From the NCBI RefSeq assembly GCF_029277305.1, contig NZ_CP119526.1: a stretch of DNA of 64,000 nt; one strand, written 5' to 3'. This DNA comes from Guptibacillus hwajinpoensis. GTDB lineage: Bacteria > Bacillota > Bacilli > Bacillales > Guptibacillaceae. Positions 1 to 8,712 of the stretch are shown piece by piece (the stretch's first letter is position 1; the number at the start of each line of letters is the position of its first letter). The translations under genes and the position numbers were made by a program. The notes under the pieces were generated by a model. It made no database searches and was not told the DNA's origin. It saw only the letters and a program-made list of their open reading frames with translations.

Positions 1-57
1 ATTAAAGTCTCGTTAGGGAAGTTGAAGTTATCACTGTATGAGAAAGAAGGTCTTTAG
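1..57 (+). CDS. 3' end of an upstream gene (partial)
   Basis: The first frame is open from the window edge to a TAG at 55-57 and reads IKVSLGKLKLSLYEKEGL at its end. The stop lies two bases before the next ATG, as expected for a translationally coupled upstream neighbour. Only 18 codons are visible, so the product cannot be recognised and chance readthrough is possible. Confidence 0.4.
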   Translation: MKVSLGKLKLSLYEKEGL

Positions 58-59
58 CG

Positions 60-887
60 ATGCCAGAAGGTCCAGAAATTAGAAGAGCAGCAGACCAAGT
101 AGAAAAAGCGCTACTAAAAGGAACTGTGTTGGATGTATATTTTGCATTTGATCAATTAAAAGGATATGAGTCCATTTTGAAAGGAGCAAGTGTAAAAAGG
201 GTAGATACAAAAGGAAAAGCGATGTTAATTCGATTCGATAATGGGTATACAATCTATTCTCATAATCAGCTTTATGGGAAGTGGTATGTTCGAAATGCCT
301 ATAATTATCCCAAAAACAACCGTCAGCTTCGTCTTGCTCTACATAATGAGAAGAAGTCTGCGCTTCTTTACAGTGCTTCTGATATTGAAGTACTAAGAGA
401 TGAAGAAGTTCCGTTACATCCTTTTGTAGCTAAAGTAGGCCCGGATTTACTAAGCGAAGAAGTGACGGCAGAACAATTGAAAGAACGATTTCAATCAAAA
501 GCATTTTCCGGTAAAAAATGGACATCTCTTTTGCTTGATCAATCTTTCATTGGTGGGATTGGGAACTATTTGCGAAGCGAAATTCTTTTCTTAGCAGGTA
601 TTCATCCTGATTATCGTCCTAAAGATTGTTCAGAAGAACAGCTAGAGAGGGCGGCAGAGGCAACGATAACCATGGTCACGCAATCGTACAAACATAATGG
701 CATTACGAACGATTTAGAGCTTGCTATGAAACTGAAGGAAGAAGGAAAAACGCGGCGTGAGTATAGACATTGGGTGTTTAATCGTGAAGCACAGCCCTGC
801 CGGATTGATGGAACGGAGATTCAGAAGATGAAAGCAGGATCAAGAAGATTGTATTTCTGTCCAACTTGTCAGACAAAGTTGAAATAA
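60..887 (+). CDS. nei: Formamidopyrimidine-DNA glycosylase / endonuclease VIII family protein
   Basis: Base-excision repair enzyme expected to remove oxidised bases and nick abasic sites. The 275-aa protein starts MPEGPE; after Met removal, Pro2 is the Schiff-base nucleophile and Glu3 its partner. An H2TH region with the GGIGNYLRSEILF motif lies near residues 160-175. The C-terminus is a zinc-finger-like FCPTCQ segment, but the first half reads PCRIDG where E. coli Nei has PCERCG, so one Cys ligand appears replaced by Asp. Length and the Nei-like N-terminus favour Nei over MutM. The SD AGAAGG precedes the ATG. Confidence 0.88.
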   Translation: MPEGPEIRRAADQVEKALLKGTVLDVYFAFDQLKGYESILKGASVKRVDTKGKAMLIRFDNGYTIYSHNQLYGKWYVRNAYNYPKNNRQLRLALHNEKKSALLYSASDIEVLRDEEVPLHPFVAKVGPDLLSEEVTAEQLKERFQSKAFSGKKWTSLLLDQSFIGGIGNYLRSEILFLAGIHPDYRPKDCSEEQLERAAEATITMVTQSYKHNGITNDLELAMKLKEEGKTRREYRHWVFNREAQPCRIDGTEIQKMKAGSRRLYFCPTCQTKLK

Positions 888-891
888 AATA

Positions 892-938
892 TTGAAACTG
901 TAGTTGTATGTATGGTATTTTATGTGTAACCGGTTACA
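892..938 (+). promoter_or_regulatory. rbs operon promoter and LacI/CcpA-type operator
   Basis: TTGAAA (892-897) and TATTTT (916-921) with 18 bp between form a plausible sigma-A promoter. Just downstream, 925-938 is a perfect 14-bp palindrome, TGTAACCGGTTACA. It fits the CcpA cre consensus TGWNANCGNTNWCA and is equally suited to the adjacent LacI-family regulator. Repression by RbsR, CcpA or both is inferred. Confidence 0.75.
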
Positions 939-960
939 TAAGTAGGGAGGAGTGAAGTTA

Positions 961-1950
961 GTGGCTACTATACGAGATGTTGCAAAGGAAGCTGGAGTAT
1001 CAGTTGCTACTGTATCACGTGTTTTGAATGATAACGGGTACGTTGGAGTTGAAACGAGAAAACGTGTATTAGAAACAATTGAACGCTTGAATTACAGTCC
1101 AAATGAAGTAGCTCGTTCCCTCTATAAACGAAAGTCCAGGCTTATTGGATTATTGCTTCCTGATATTACAAATCCATTTTTTCCTCAGCTCGCACGTGGA
1201 GTGGAGGATGAAGTTAATCAGGCGGGTTTCCGTTTGTTGCTCGGTAATAGTGATGAAGAAGCAACCAAGGAGCTCGATTACATTCAAACATTTGAACAAA
1301 ATCACGTGGTTGGTATAATCTCAGCAACAAACAATACTGATCGCGAAAACTACGAAAATATAGATTTACCTGTCGTTTTCTTAGATCGGACCTCTAAGCA
1401 TCATCCTTCTGTTTTTGCAGACGGAAGAGAAGGTGGGAGGCTGGCTGCTAGGGCGCTAATAGACAGAGGCTCAACGAAAATCACGCTTATTAAAGGCCCT
1501 GCACACGTTCAGCCTGCTCAGGACCGTTTTCAAGGAGCGCTTGCAGAGCTAAGCAAAGCAGCTGTTGATTTCTCAGTACTCGGAACGACTTCTTATGCAT
1601 TTGAAGAGGCGAAAACATGGGCAGAGGAGCTTTTCACTAAACATCCCGAAACAGATGGAGTCATTGCCAGTAATGATATCGTTGGTATTGCTATTCTACA
1701 TGAAGCACTTCGACTCGGTAAAAGTATTCCAGACGAGCTTCAGATTATAGGTTTCGATGATATTCCACTTAGTAGTCTTTCTTATCCTTCGTTATCGACA
1801 ATCAGGCAGCCTGCTTATGAGATGGGGAAAGAAGCCGCGAAGCTTCTTATCCGAATGATTAAGAAAGAACAAGAAATTGATCAAATGATTCAACTTCCTG
1901 TTTCATTAATTGAACGAAATACGACAAGAAAGGTTGATAAAGATGAGTAA
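961..1950 (+). CDS. rbsR: Ribose operon repressor, LacI family
   Basis: Transcription repressor of the ribose genes. The N-terminal HTH TIRDVAKEAGVSVATVSRVLN (residues 3-23) is the LacI signature, followed by the periplasmic-binding-protein-like ribose-sensing domain (about residues 60-325; DGVIASNDIVGIAIL and GFDDIPLSSLSYPSLST motifs). GTG 961 is chosen because the SD AGGGAGG (944-950) is 10 bp upstream; GTG 952 would be only 1 bp from it. It is first gene of rbsRKDACB and overlaps rbsK by 8 bp. Confidence 0.93.
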   Translation: MATIRDVAKEAGVSVATVSRVLNDNGYVGVETRKRVLETIERLNYSPNEVARSLYKRKSRLIGLLLPDITNPFFPQLARGVEDEVNQAGFRLLLGNSDEEATKELDYIQTFEQNHVVGIISATNNTDRENYENIDLPVVFLDRTSKHHPSVFADGREGGRLAARALIDRGSTKITLIKGPAHVQPAQDRFQGALAELSKAAVDFSVLGTTSYAFEEAKTWAEELFTKHPETDGVIASNDIVGIAILHEALRLGKSIPDELQIIGFDDIPLSSLSYPSLSTIRQPAYEMGKEAAKLLIRMIKKEQEIDQMIQLPVSLIERNTTRKVDKDE

Positions 1951-2833
1951 AGCAAAAGTAGCAGTTATCGGTAGTTCATCAATGGATCTTGTGGTCACTT
2001 CCAAGGAACGTCCTAATGCAGGTGAGACTGTACTTGGTGAATCATTTAAAACCGTTCCAGGAGGCAAAGGAGCAAATCAAGCTGTTGCAGCAGCACGTCT
2101 CGGAGCGGACGTTTATATGATTGGTTGTGTAGGTGATGATGATTACGGGAGAGCGATCTTGGAGAATTTTGCAGACAATGCAGTAAATACAGAATATGTG
2201 GAACCGGTTACAGGTGTGGCGAGCGGTACGGCTCACATCATTCTTGCAGAAGGTGACAACAGTATTGTAGTTGTCAAAGGAGCAAATGATCACATAACGC
2301 CTGCTTATATTGATAAAGCGATGAAACGAATAAAAGAGTGTGACCTTGTGATGATTCAACAGGAAATTCCAGAAGAAACGGTGGAGTATGTTGCAGAGCT
2401 TTGCAAGAAGGTACATGTACCACTTTTACTAAACCCTGCACCAGCTCGTGAGATTTCAAGAAAGCTTATTGAGAATGCAACGTACATTACACCAAATGAG
2501 CATGAAGCAACTGTCCTTTTTCATGATCAACCGATCAAAGATGCATTAATGGCATTCCCTGAGAAAGTCATGATTACAGAAGGAGCGGCAGGAGTGCGTT
2601 ATTTTGATGGTGTGAAAGAAGTGCTTGTTCCTTCTTTTAAAGTAGAAGCTGTTGATACAACAGGAGCTGGAGATACGTTTAATGCAGCGTTTGGTACCGC
2701 CATTGCAGAAGGAAAAGGAATTGTGGAAAGCATAACATTTGGAAATCGTGCGGCTTCCCTTTCTGTAACCGGTTTTGGGGCACAAGGTGGTATGCCAACG
2801 CGTGAAGAGGTAGAAAGGGTGCTATCGGAATGA
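1943..2833 (+). CDS. rbsK: Ribokinase
   Basis: Phosphorylates D-ribose to ribose 5-phosphate with ATP. It is a PfkB-family protein of 296 aa. The N-terminal substrate motif GGKGANQAVAAARLGADV and the C-terminal signature DTTGAGDTFNAAF, carrying the catalytic Asp, are both intact. The ATG at 1943 overlaps the rbsR stop and has AAGAAAGG upstream; longer in-frame starts would run into rbsR without an SD. The gene overlaps rbsD by 4 bp (ATGA), indicating translational coupling. Confidence 0.95.
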   Translation: MSKAKVAVIGSSSMDLVVTSKERPNAGETVLGESFKTVPGGKGANQAVAAARLGADVYMIGCVGDDDYGRAILENFADNAVNTEYVEPVTGVASGTAHIILAEGDNSIVVVKGANDHITPAYIDKAMKRIKECDLVMIQQEIPEETVEYVAELCKKVHVPLLLNPAPAREISRKLIENATYITPNEHEATVLFHDQPIKDALMAFPEKVMITEGAAGVRYFDGVKEVLVPSFKVEAVDTTGAGDTFNAAFGTAIAEGKGIVESITFGNRAASLSVTGFGAQGGMPTREEVERVLSE

Positions 2834-3222
2834 AAAGAAGAGGTATGCTCAATAGTCATATAGCAAAAGTCCTTGCAGATCTCGGTCATACGGATCAAAT
2901 TGTGATAGCGGATGCAGGGCTTCCAGTACCAAATGGTGTAACCAAAATTGATCTTGCGCTTAGGCCGGGCACGCCATCTTTCATTGAAGTGGTAACTGAA
3001 CTTCTTAACGAAATGGTCGTTGAACAAGTCACGCTTGCTGAAGAGGTGGAAACAAATGTAGAGGTAGATCAAGAACTTAAGCATCGTCTTGATAAGATTC
3101 CAACAAAGTATCTTACTCATGAACTGTTTAAGGAACGTACAAAAGAAGCGAAGGTTGTCATTCGAACAGGAGAGACAACCCCATTTGCCAACTGCATTCT
3201 TCACGCAGGTGTAAACTTTTAA
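2830..3222 (+). CDS. rbsD: D-ribose pyranase
   Basis: Interconverts beta-pyranose and beta-furanose forms of ribose so that ribokinase can use it. The 130-aa protein has the RbsD N-terminus KRRGMLNSHIAKVLADLGH, containing the catalytic His, followed by DAGLPVP and the C-terminal FANCILHAGV. Length is normal. It sits in the operon between kinase and transporter as in Bacillus. Confidence 0.95.
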   Translation: MKRRGMLNSHIAKVLADLGHTDQIVIADAGLPVPNGVTKIDLALRPGTPSFIEVVTELLNEMVVEQVTLAEEVETNVEVDQELKHRLDKIPTKYLTHELFKERTKEAKVVIRTGETTPFANCILHAGVNF

Positions 3223-3236
3223 AAGAGGTGAACGAT

Positions 3237-4727
3237 TTGCAAATTAGCATGCACGATATTCATAAAGCGTTTGGTAGTAATAAAGTGCTTGAAGGGGTCA
3301 ACATTGAAATTAAAGATGGAGAGGTTCACGCTCTTATGGGTGAGAATGGAGCTGGCAAATCCACTTTGATGAATATTCTTACTGGTCTACACAAAAAAGA
3401 CAGTGGAACAATTTTGTCAGATGGGAAGGAAACGTTTTTTGATAATCCGAAGCAGGCAGAGGAAAATGGTGTAGCATTTATTCATCAGGAACTGAATATC
3501 TGGCCTGATTTAACCGTTCTTGAGAACTTATTCATCAATAAGGAACCGGTTACACATTTCGGATTACTAAATACGAGAAAAATGAAAGCGGTTGCGAATG
3601 AACAGTTTAAAAAGCTTGCTATATCCATCCCTCTTCACCAGGAAGCAGGTAAATGCTCGGTTGGACAGCAACAAATGATTGAAATTGCCAAAGCATTAAT
3701 GACAGATGCCAAAGTGATTATAATGGATGAGCCGACTGCCGCGTTAACTGAGCGAGAAATTCAAACGCTTTTTCAAGTGATTCAATCACTGAAAGTTCAA
3801 GGTGTTTCAATTGTATATATTTCACACAGAATGGAAGAGATTTTCACAATTTGTGACAGCATTACGGTTATGCGAGATGGTAAAACCGTTGATACAAAAC
3901 CAATACCAGATACGAGCTTTGATGAAGTCGTACGGAAAATGGTGGGACGTGAATTAACAGACCGCTTTCCAGAACGATCCCCAAACCCTGGTGATACGAT
4001 GCTTGAAGTTAAGGGACTTTCACGTAAAGGTGCCTTCGAAGATGTCAGCTTTTCGGTGCGATCAGGAGAAATCGTTGGTGTGTCAGGTTTAATGGGAGCT
4101 GGACGTACGGAAATTATGCGTACCATTTTTGGGCTAGATGGAAGATACGGTGGGGAAATTCACCTTAATGGAAAGCAAGTGACAATTAAAAGTCCACATC
4201 AAGCTGTATCACTGGGGCTAGGTTTTATTACGGAAGACCGTAAAGAAGAAGGGCTCGTCCTAGATTTCTCATTAAAAGACAACATTGCACTTCCGAGTTT
4301 ATATAGTTTTGCCCCTAAAGGTCTCATTAATGAGAAAAGCGAGCAGGATTTTGTAGAACTGCTCATTAAAAGACTGACAATTAAAACAGAGTCTGCTAGT
4401 ACAAGTGCCAAAAATCTATCAGGAGGCAATCAGCAAAAGGTTGTCATTGCGAAATGGATTGGTATTGGTCCTAAAGTCTTGATTCTGGATGAACCAACGC
4501 GCGGAGTTGATGTAGGCGCGAAGCGTGAGATCTATCAGCTTATGAATGAGCTAACAGATCGTGGTGTCGCGATCATAATGGTGTCATCAGAGCTTCCAGA
4601 AGTTCTTGGAATGAGCGATCGTATTCTCGTTTTTCGAGAAGGGGAGTTGACTGGAGAAGTATCTAAAGAAGAAGCAACGCAAGAGAAAATAATGACACTG
4701 GCAACAGGAGGTCAGGAAGATGAATAA
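3237..4727 (+). CDS. rbsA: Ribose ABC transporter, ATP-binding protein
   Basis: Duplicated ABC ATPase energising ribose uptake. The first domain has Walker A GENGAGKST, signature SVGQQQ and Walker B VIIMDEPTAAL. The second has a degenerate Walker A GLMGAGRTE, LSGGNQQK and LILDEPTRGVDVG, the usual pattern for sugar-type RbsA/MglA proteins. The start TTG 3237 lies 6 bp after AGAGGTG; the in-frame GTG at 3228 is inside that SD. About 496 aa. It overlaps rbsC by 8 bp. Confidence 0.94.
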   Translation: MQISMHDIHKAFGSNKVLEGVNIEIKDGEVHALMGENGAGKSTLMNILTGLHKKDSGTILSDGKETFFDNPKQAEENGVAFIHQELNIWPDLTVLENLFINKEPVTHFGLLNTRKMKAVANEQFKKLAISIPLHQEAGKCSVGQQQMIEIAKALMTDAKVIIMDEPTAALTEREIQTLFQVIQSLKVQGVSIVYISHRMEEIFTICDSITVMRDGKTVDTKPIPDTSFDEVVRKMVGRELTDRFPERSPNPGDTMLEVKGLSRKGAFEDVSFSVRSGEIVGVSGLMGAGRTEIMRTIFGLDGRYGGEIHLNGKQVTIKSPHQAVSLGLGFITEDRKEEGLVLDFSLKDNIALPSLYSFAPKGLINEKSEQDFVELLIKRLTIKTESASTSAKNLSGGNQQKVVIAKWIGIGPKVLILDEPTRGVDVGAKREIYQLMNELTDRGVAIIMVSSELPEVLGMSDRILVFREGELTGEVSKEEATQEKIMTLATGGQEDE

Positions 4728-5670
4728 AATGAAAACGAATCACGTTGGGGATGTTATGCAAAAGCTTGGACCACTTCTAGGATTAATGGTTCTCGTTATC
4801 ACCGTTTCAATTTTAAATCCTAGTTTCCTAGAGCCATTAAATCTACTCAACTTGCTTAGACAGGTTGCCATTAATGCCCTTATTGCATATGGTATGACCT
4901 TTGTTATTCTAACTGGCGGAATTGATTTATCAGTTGGGTCAATTCTTGCCCTATCCAGTGCGCTAATGGCTGGCATGATGGTATCTGGTATTGATCCGAT
5001 ATTAGCTATACTAATTGGGTCACTCCTTGGTGCATTAATGGGAATGGTAAACGGATTATTGATTACAAAAGGTAAAATGGCGCCGTTCATTGCAACGCTC
5101 GCTACAATGACAATGTTTCGTGGACTAACTCTCGTATACACAGATGGTAATCCAATAACAGGTCTTGGTGATAGCTATGCCTTTCAACTGTTCGGTCGTG
5201 GTTATTTCCTTGGCATTCCAGTTCCTGCCATTACAATGCTTCTATCGTTCGGTGTTCTATGGGTTATTTTACACAAAACTCCATTCGGTAGAAAAACATA
5301 CGCAATCGGTGGAAATGAGAAAGCAGCACTTATCTCAGGTATTAAAGTCTCGCGTATAAAAGTAATGATTTATTCATTAGCAGGGTTGTTATCAGCACTT
5401 GCAGGGGCAATCCTTACGTCACGCTTAAATTCAGCACAACCAACAGCGGGTACATCTTATGAGCTTGATGCGATCGCCGCAGTTGTACTAGGTGGAACGA
5501 GTCTTTCAGGTGGACGTGGGTTAATTATTGGTACGTTAATTGGTGCACTCATTATTGGTACATTAAACAACGGACTTAATTTACTCGGCGTATCTTCTTT
5601 CTTCCAGATGGTTGTGAAAGGTGTCGTTATTATCATTGCCGTACTAATTGATCGTAAAAAAGCAGCTTAG
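4720..5670 (+). CDS. rbsC: Ribose ABC transporter permease
   Basis: Membrane channel subunit for ribose import. The 316-aa protein is very hydrophobic, with multiple TM helices and the family motifs LTGGIDLSVGSILALSSAL near residue 65 and ELDAIAAVVLGGTSLSGGRG near residue 245. The start overlaps the rbsA stop, and the SD CAGGAGG lies at the rbsA 3' end. Confidence 0.95.
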   Translation: MNKMKTNHVGDVMQKLGPLLGLMVLVITVSILNPSFLEPLNLLNLLRQVAINALIAYGMTFVILTGGIDLSVGSILALSSALMAGMMVSGIDPILAILIGSLLGALMGMVNGLLITKGKMAPFIATLATMTMFRGLTLVYTDGNPITGLGDSYAFQLFGRGYFLGIPVPAITMLLSFGVLWVILHKTPFGRKTYAIGGNEKAALISGIKVSRIKVMIYSLAGLLSALAGAILTSRLNSAQPTAGTSYELDAIAAVVLGGTSLSGGRGLIIGTLIGALIIGTLNNGLNLLGVSSFFQMVVKGVVIIIAVLIDRKKAA

Positions 5671-5680
5671 GAGGATTACA

Positions 5681-6604
5681 ATGAAAAAAATATTGCCATT
5701 ACTGCTTGGGGTGTCACTTCTTATGCTAGGGGCTTGTTCGTTGCAGCCTCCTGAGTGGGCGAAGCCGAGTCAAGATACAGACCTAGAAGATATTAAAATT
5801 GGCTTATCTGTTTCTACATTAAATAATCCATTCTTCGTATCCATGAAGGACGGGGTAGAAGCAGAAGCGAAAGCAAACGGAATGGATGTCGTTGTAGTAG
5901 ATGCACAGAATGATGCCGCTAAGCAAATTAACGATGTGGAAGATCTAATTCAGCAAGGTGTCGATGTATTATTGATTAATCCAACAGATTCTGCAGCGAT
6001 TTCTACCGCCGTTCAATCGGCAAATAGCTTAGGTATTCCAGTTGTCACACTAGATCGTTCAGCTGAAAAAGGAGAAGTTGCAACGCTTGTCTCTTCTGAT
6101 AATGAAAAAGGTGGAGAAATGGCTGCCAAGTATCTAGTTGATCAGCTTGGTGAAGGTGCAAAGATAGCAGAACTTGAAGGTGTACCGGGAGCTTCAGCTA
6201 CACGCGAACGCGGTAAAGGATTTCATAACATAGCTGACGCTAAACTTGATGTTGTTGCAAAGCAAACAGCCAACTTTGACCGGACAGAAGGTTTGAATAC
6301 GATGGAGAATTTACTTCAAGGAAATCCTGATATTGAAGCGGTTTTCGCTCATAATGATGAAATGGCGCTTGGAGCGATACAAGCGATACAAAGTTCAGGA
6401 AAAGATGTCCTCGTAGTAGGGTTTGACGGAAACGAAGATGCGATTAATAGCATCAATGATGGTAAGCTTTCAGCAACGGTTGCGCAGCAGCCTGAGGAAA
6501 TAGGAGCACTTGCTGTGAACGCTGGTGTAGATGTTTTAAAAGGAAATGAAGTAGAAGAAACGATTCCTGTCCCACTTAAACTAGTGACGCAAGAAACAGA
6601 GTAA
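5681..6604 (+). CDS. rbsB: Ribose-binding lipoprotein
   Basis: Extracellular ribose-binding subunit. Residues 1-19 form a lipoprotein signal with lipobox LGAC, so Cys is predicted to anchor it in the membrane. The mature part is a type-1 periplasmic binding protein (IGLSVSTLNNPFFVSMKDG; NPTDSAAI; VVGFDGNEDAINSINDG). ATG 5681 is preceded by TAGGAGG and lies 10 bp after rbsC. It is the last gene of the operon and is followed by a terminator. Confidence 0.95.
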   Translation: MKKILPLLLGVSLLMLGACSLQPPEWAKPSQDTDLEDIKIGLSVSTLNNPFFVSMKDGVEAEAKANGMDVVVVDAQNDAAKQINDVEDLIQQGVDVLLINPTDSAAISTAVQSANSLGIPVVTLDRSAEKGEVATLVSSDNEKGGEMAAKYLVDQLGEGAKIAELEGVPGASATRERGKGFHNIADAKLDVVAKQTANFDRTEGLNTMENLLQGNPDIEAVFAHNDEMALGAIQAIQSSGKDVLVVGFDGNEDAINSINDGKLSATVAQQPEEIGALAVNAGVDVLKGNEVEETIPVPLKLVTQETE

Positions 6605-6611
6605 TAAGGAG

Positions 6612-6640
6612 CGCCCTCAACTATTGAGGGCGTATTGTTG
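6612..6640 (+). terminator. rbs operon terminator
   Basis: A 9-bp perfect stem, CGCCCTCAA/TTGAGGGCG with a 3-nt loop, is followed by a T-rich run. Confidence 0.85.
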
Positions 6641-6706
6641 TTTAAAGGAAATGTCATGAGTGAAGTCGAATTTTCTAGTTATTACAACAAATAGTGAGGT
6701 GTTGAG

Positions 6707-7720
6707 ATGGAAGCGTGGATTGAAGCCTTATTTTCTAATGCAATTGTTGAAGAAGCAATGACTTTGTTTGGTATACATGGTGAAGAGAAAAAGAAGCTCG
6801 GTGATTTTGAAAACTATGTTTATGAAGTGAAGCGGGGTGAACAACTTTGGATTTTAAGACTAACACATAGCTCGCATCGATCATTTGACGAAATTCAAGC
6901 AGAACTAGACTGGATTAATGAATTACACAGGCAGGGCGTTAACGTCTCCCGTACTGATTCAGGACATAGAGTTGAGATGATTCCGGTAGAAAAGGGATGT
7001 TTCTATGCCTGTTTATTCGATAAAGTACCAGGTTATGCAGTTAAAACCGATGACTCAGCGTTTCGTTCTGAGTTGTTCGAAGCATGGGGAAGAGAAATTG
7101 GAAAGATGCACAGAATATCAATGAATTATCAACCCGCTAACGGCAAGCGGGAGAGATGGGATCAAGGAGATTTACTGCGATTTGACCACTATCTTACACG
7201 TAGTGACGACGCGAATATTATTACAGAGGGAGAAAGACTGGTCGATGAAATTAAATCTTTTCATGAAACGGGTAAAACGTTTGGTCTTATTCACTCTGAC
7301 GTTCATCATGGAAACTTCTTTTATGATGGCAACGAAATACACATCTTTGATTTTGACGATAGTATGTACCATTACTATAGTAGTGATCTCGCCATTCCGG
7401 TTTATTATGCTGTTTGGGATAAATATGGAGATGAATCACTTCAAGTAAGATCTGCTTTTGCGACAGAATTCCTTTATTCATTTTTGAAAGGATACCGCAT
7501 GGAGGCAACAATCTCGAACGAATGGCTTAAAACAATACCCTGTTTTCTCAAATTAAGAGATTTTGAACTATATACGGTTTTCAATAAGAAATTTAACGTG
7601 GACCGAATGCAAGAAAAAGAGAAAAAAGCTCTGGAGAATATTCGTCACCGTTTAGTAAATAAAGAATTAATTGCCGATATTTCTTTCGACAGTGTAATGA
7701 AGAAGTTAGAAAAAGCATAG
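6707..7720 (+). CDS. Aminoglycoside phosphotransferase-fold kinase (homoserine kinase/SrkA-like), substrate unknown
   Basis: A protein-kinase-like small-molecule kinase of 337 aa. Catalytic loop LIHSDVHHGNFFY (about residue 200) has the Asp and Asn expected of the APH/choline-kinase fold, and FDFDD supplies the metal-binding Asp. The N-lobe strand around FENYVYEV matches the nucleotide-binding lobe of this fold. The SD GTGAGGTG lies just upstream. It stands alone after the rbs terminator. The substrate cannot be deduced, and resistance is not implied. Confidence 0.8.
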   Translation: MEAWIEALFSNAIVEEAMTLFGIHGEEKKKLGDFENYVYEVKRGEQLWILRLTHSSHRSFDEIQAELDWINELHRQGVNVSRTDSGHRVEMIPVEKGCFYACLFDKVPGYAVKTDDSAFRSELFEAWGREIGKMHRISMNYQPANGKRERWDQGDLLRFDHYLTRSDDANIITEGERLVDEIKSFHETGKTFGLIHSDVHHGNFFYDGNEIHIFDFDDSMYHYYSSDLAIPVYYAVWDKYGDESLQVRSAFATEFLYSFLKGYRMEATISNEWLKTIPCFLKLRDFELYTVFNKKFNVDRMQEKEKKALENIRHRLVNKELIADISFDSVMKKLEKA

Positions 7721-7809
7721 TGATGTTTTCTGACTGGTTATAAGTGGTAATACATGTTTGAAAGGCTCAACCATGATTGCCAGCATGTTTAAGTGAAGTT
7801 GGTTGAGAA

Positions 7810-7836
7810 ACCAGGGGAGAACTCCTCTGGTTTTTA
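7810..7836 (+). terminator. Terminator after the kinase-like gene
   Basis: A 10-bp stem, ACCAGGGGAG/CTCCTCTGGT with one wobble pair, is followed by TTTTT. Confidence 0.75.
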
Positions 7837-7917
7837 ATGTTTATCCGTTTTATCCTCGAAATTTCGAATATATCCGCAAAAACCTAATTCCCGTTATGAT
7901 CGAAGGGAGGTATCGAA

Positions 7918-8121
7918 ATGAAGAAAAAGAAATACATGGTATTTACGATAAGCTTAATCTTCATCGTTAGTGCGATTCTCTTGATCTTTTTTTTAGAGGA
8001 AGATCGGTCAGCGCGTCCTGGTTTGATTATGTCTCTTGGGGCATTAATCGTCGTGATCCAGCGGGTTGCATGGTTATTTCTGAATAAAAAAGGGAAGAAA
8101 AAGAAGAAGAGGAGGAAGTAA
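7918..8121 (+). CDS. Small two-helix membrane protein, unknown function
   Basis: A 67-aa protein with TM segments at about residues 6-25 and 34-52 and an extremely basic tail, KKGKKKKKRRK. The SD GAAGGGAGG is well placed. It ends 1 bp before the Nudix gene, so the two are probably co-transcribed. I do not recognise a family. Confidence 0.7.
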   Translation: MKKKKYMVFTISLIFIVSAILLIFFLEEDRSARPGLIMSLGALIVVIQRVAWLFLNKKGKKKKKRRK

Positions 8122-8122
8122 G

Positions 8123-8560
8123 ATGGGGATAAAGGTGAAGTCACTAGGACTACTCATAAGAGGAGATAGCATCCTCGTGGAAGCCTACCATGGTTCTCAT
8201 TCGGAGGGAGATGGTGATTATTATCGACCACTAGGTGGAACGATTGAGGTCGGGGAACGATCGTATGAAACCGTTGTGAGAGAATTTAAAGAAGAACTCG
8301 GGCTTGATATTACTATTGATACATACATAACGTGTTTAGAAAATATATATACCGTTGATCATGAGCTAACTCATGAGATTGTGCAATTATATGCTGTTTC
8401 ATTCAAAGATGCTTTTTCCTATAACAATGAAGAGTATCAACTCATAGAAGAAAATGAGGCAGTTGCTAGCTGGATACCGATTGAGACGGTTCTATCAGGA
8501 GCGAGAACGGTTTATCCAGAAGGAATCAGAGAAGCGTTGAGAACTTTTCTAGGGAAGTAA
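8123..8560 (+). CDS. Nudix hydrolase
   Basis: Hydrolyses a nucleoside-diphosphate-linked substrate, identity unknown. The Nudix box GGTIEVGERSYETVVREFKEELGLDI (G-X5-E-X7-REUXEEXGU) is intact at about residues 37-62 of 145. The SD GGAGGAAG lies in the end of the preceding small gene. Confidence 0.9.
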   Translation: MGIKVKSLGLLIRGDSILVEAYHGSHSEGDGDYYRPLGGTIEVGERSYETVVREFKEELGLDITIDTYITCLENIYTVDHELTHEIVQLYAVSFKDAFSYNNEEYQLIEENEAVASWIPIETVLSGARTVYPEGIREALRTFLGK

Positions 8561-8712
8561 AGACCATTTTAAGAAATCACAAATCATTTCTTGTCATGTA
8601 ATTGAAATATCTAATTCACACAATATCCTTTTAATCATAAGGAAAGACTACTATAATGACTAATGGATGGGGAACAAAAAAGTTCCTGTCTTAAGATAAA
8701 GGGTGAACAGTA
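8561..8712 (+). promoter_or_regulatory. Possible promoter and small hairpin before the DUF2294 gene
   Basis: TATAAT at 8652-8657 could be a -10 box; the matching -35 is poor. GGAAC-A6-GTTCC (8671-8686) forms a small hairpin in the predicted leader. No stronger signal was seen. Confidence 0.4.
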
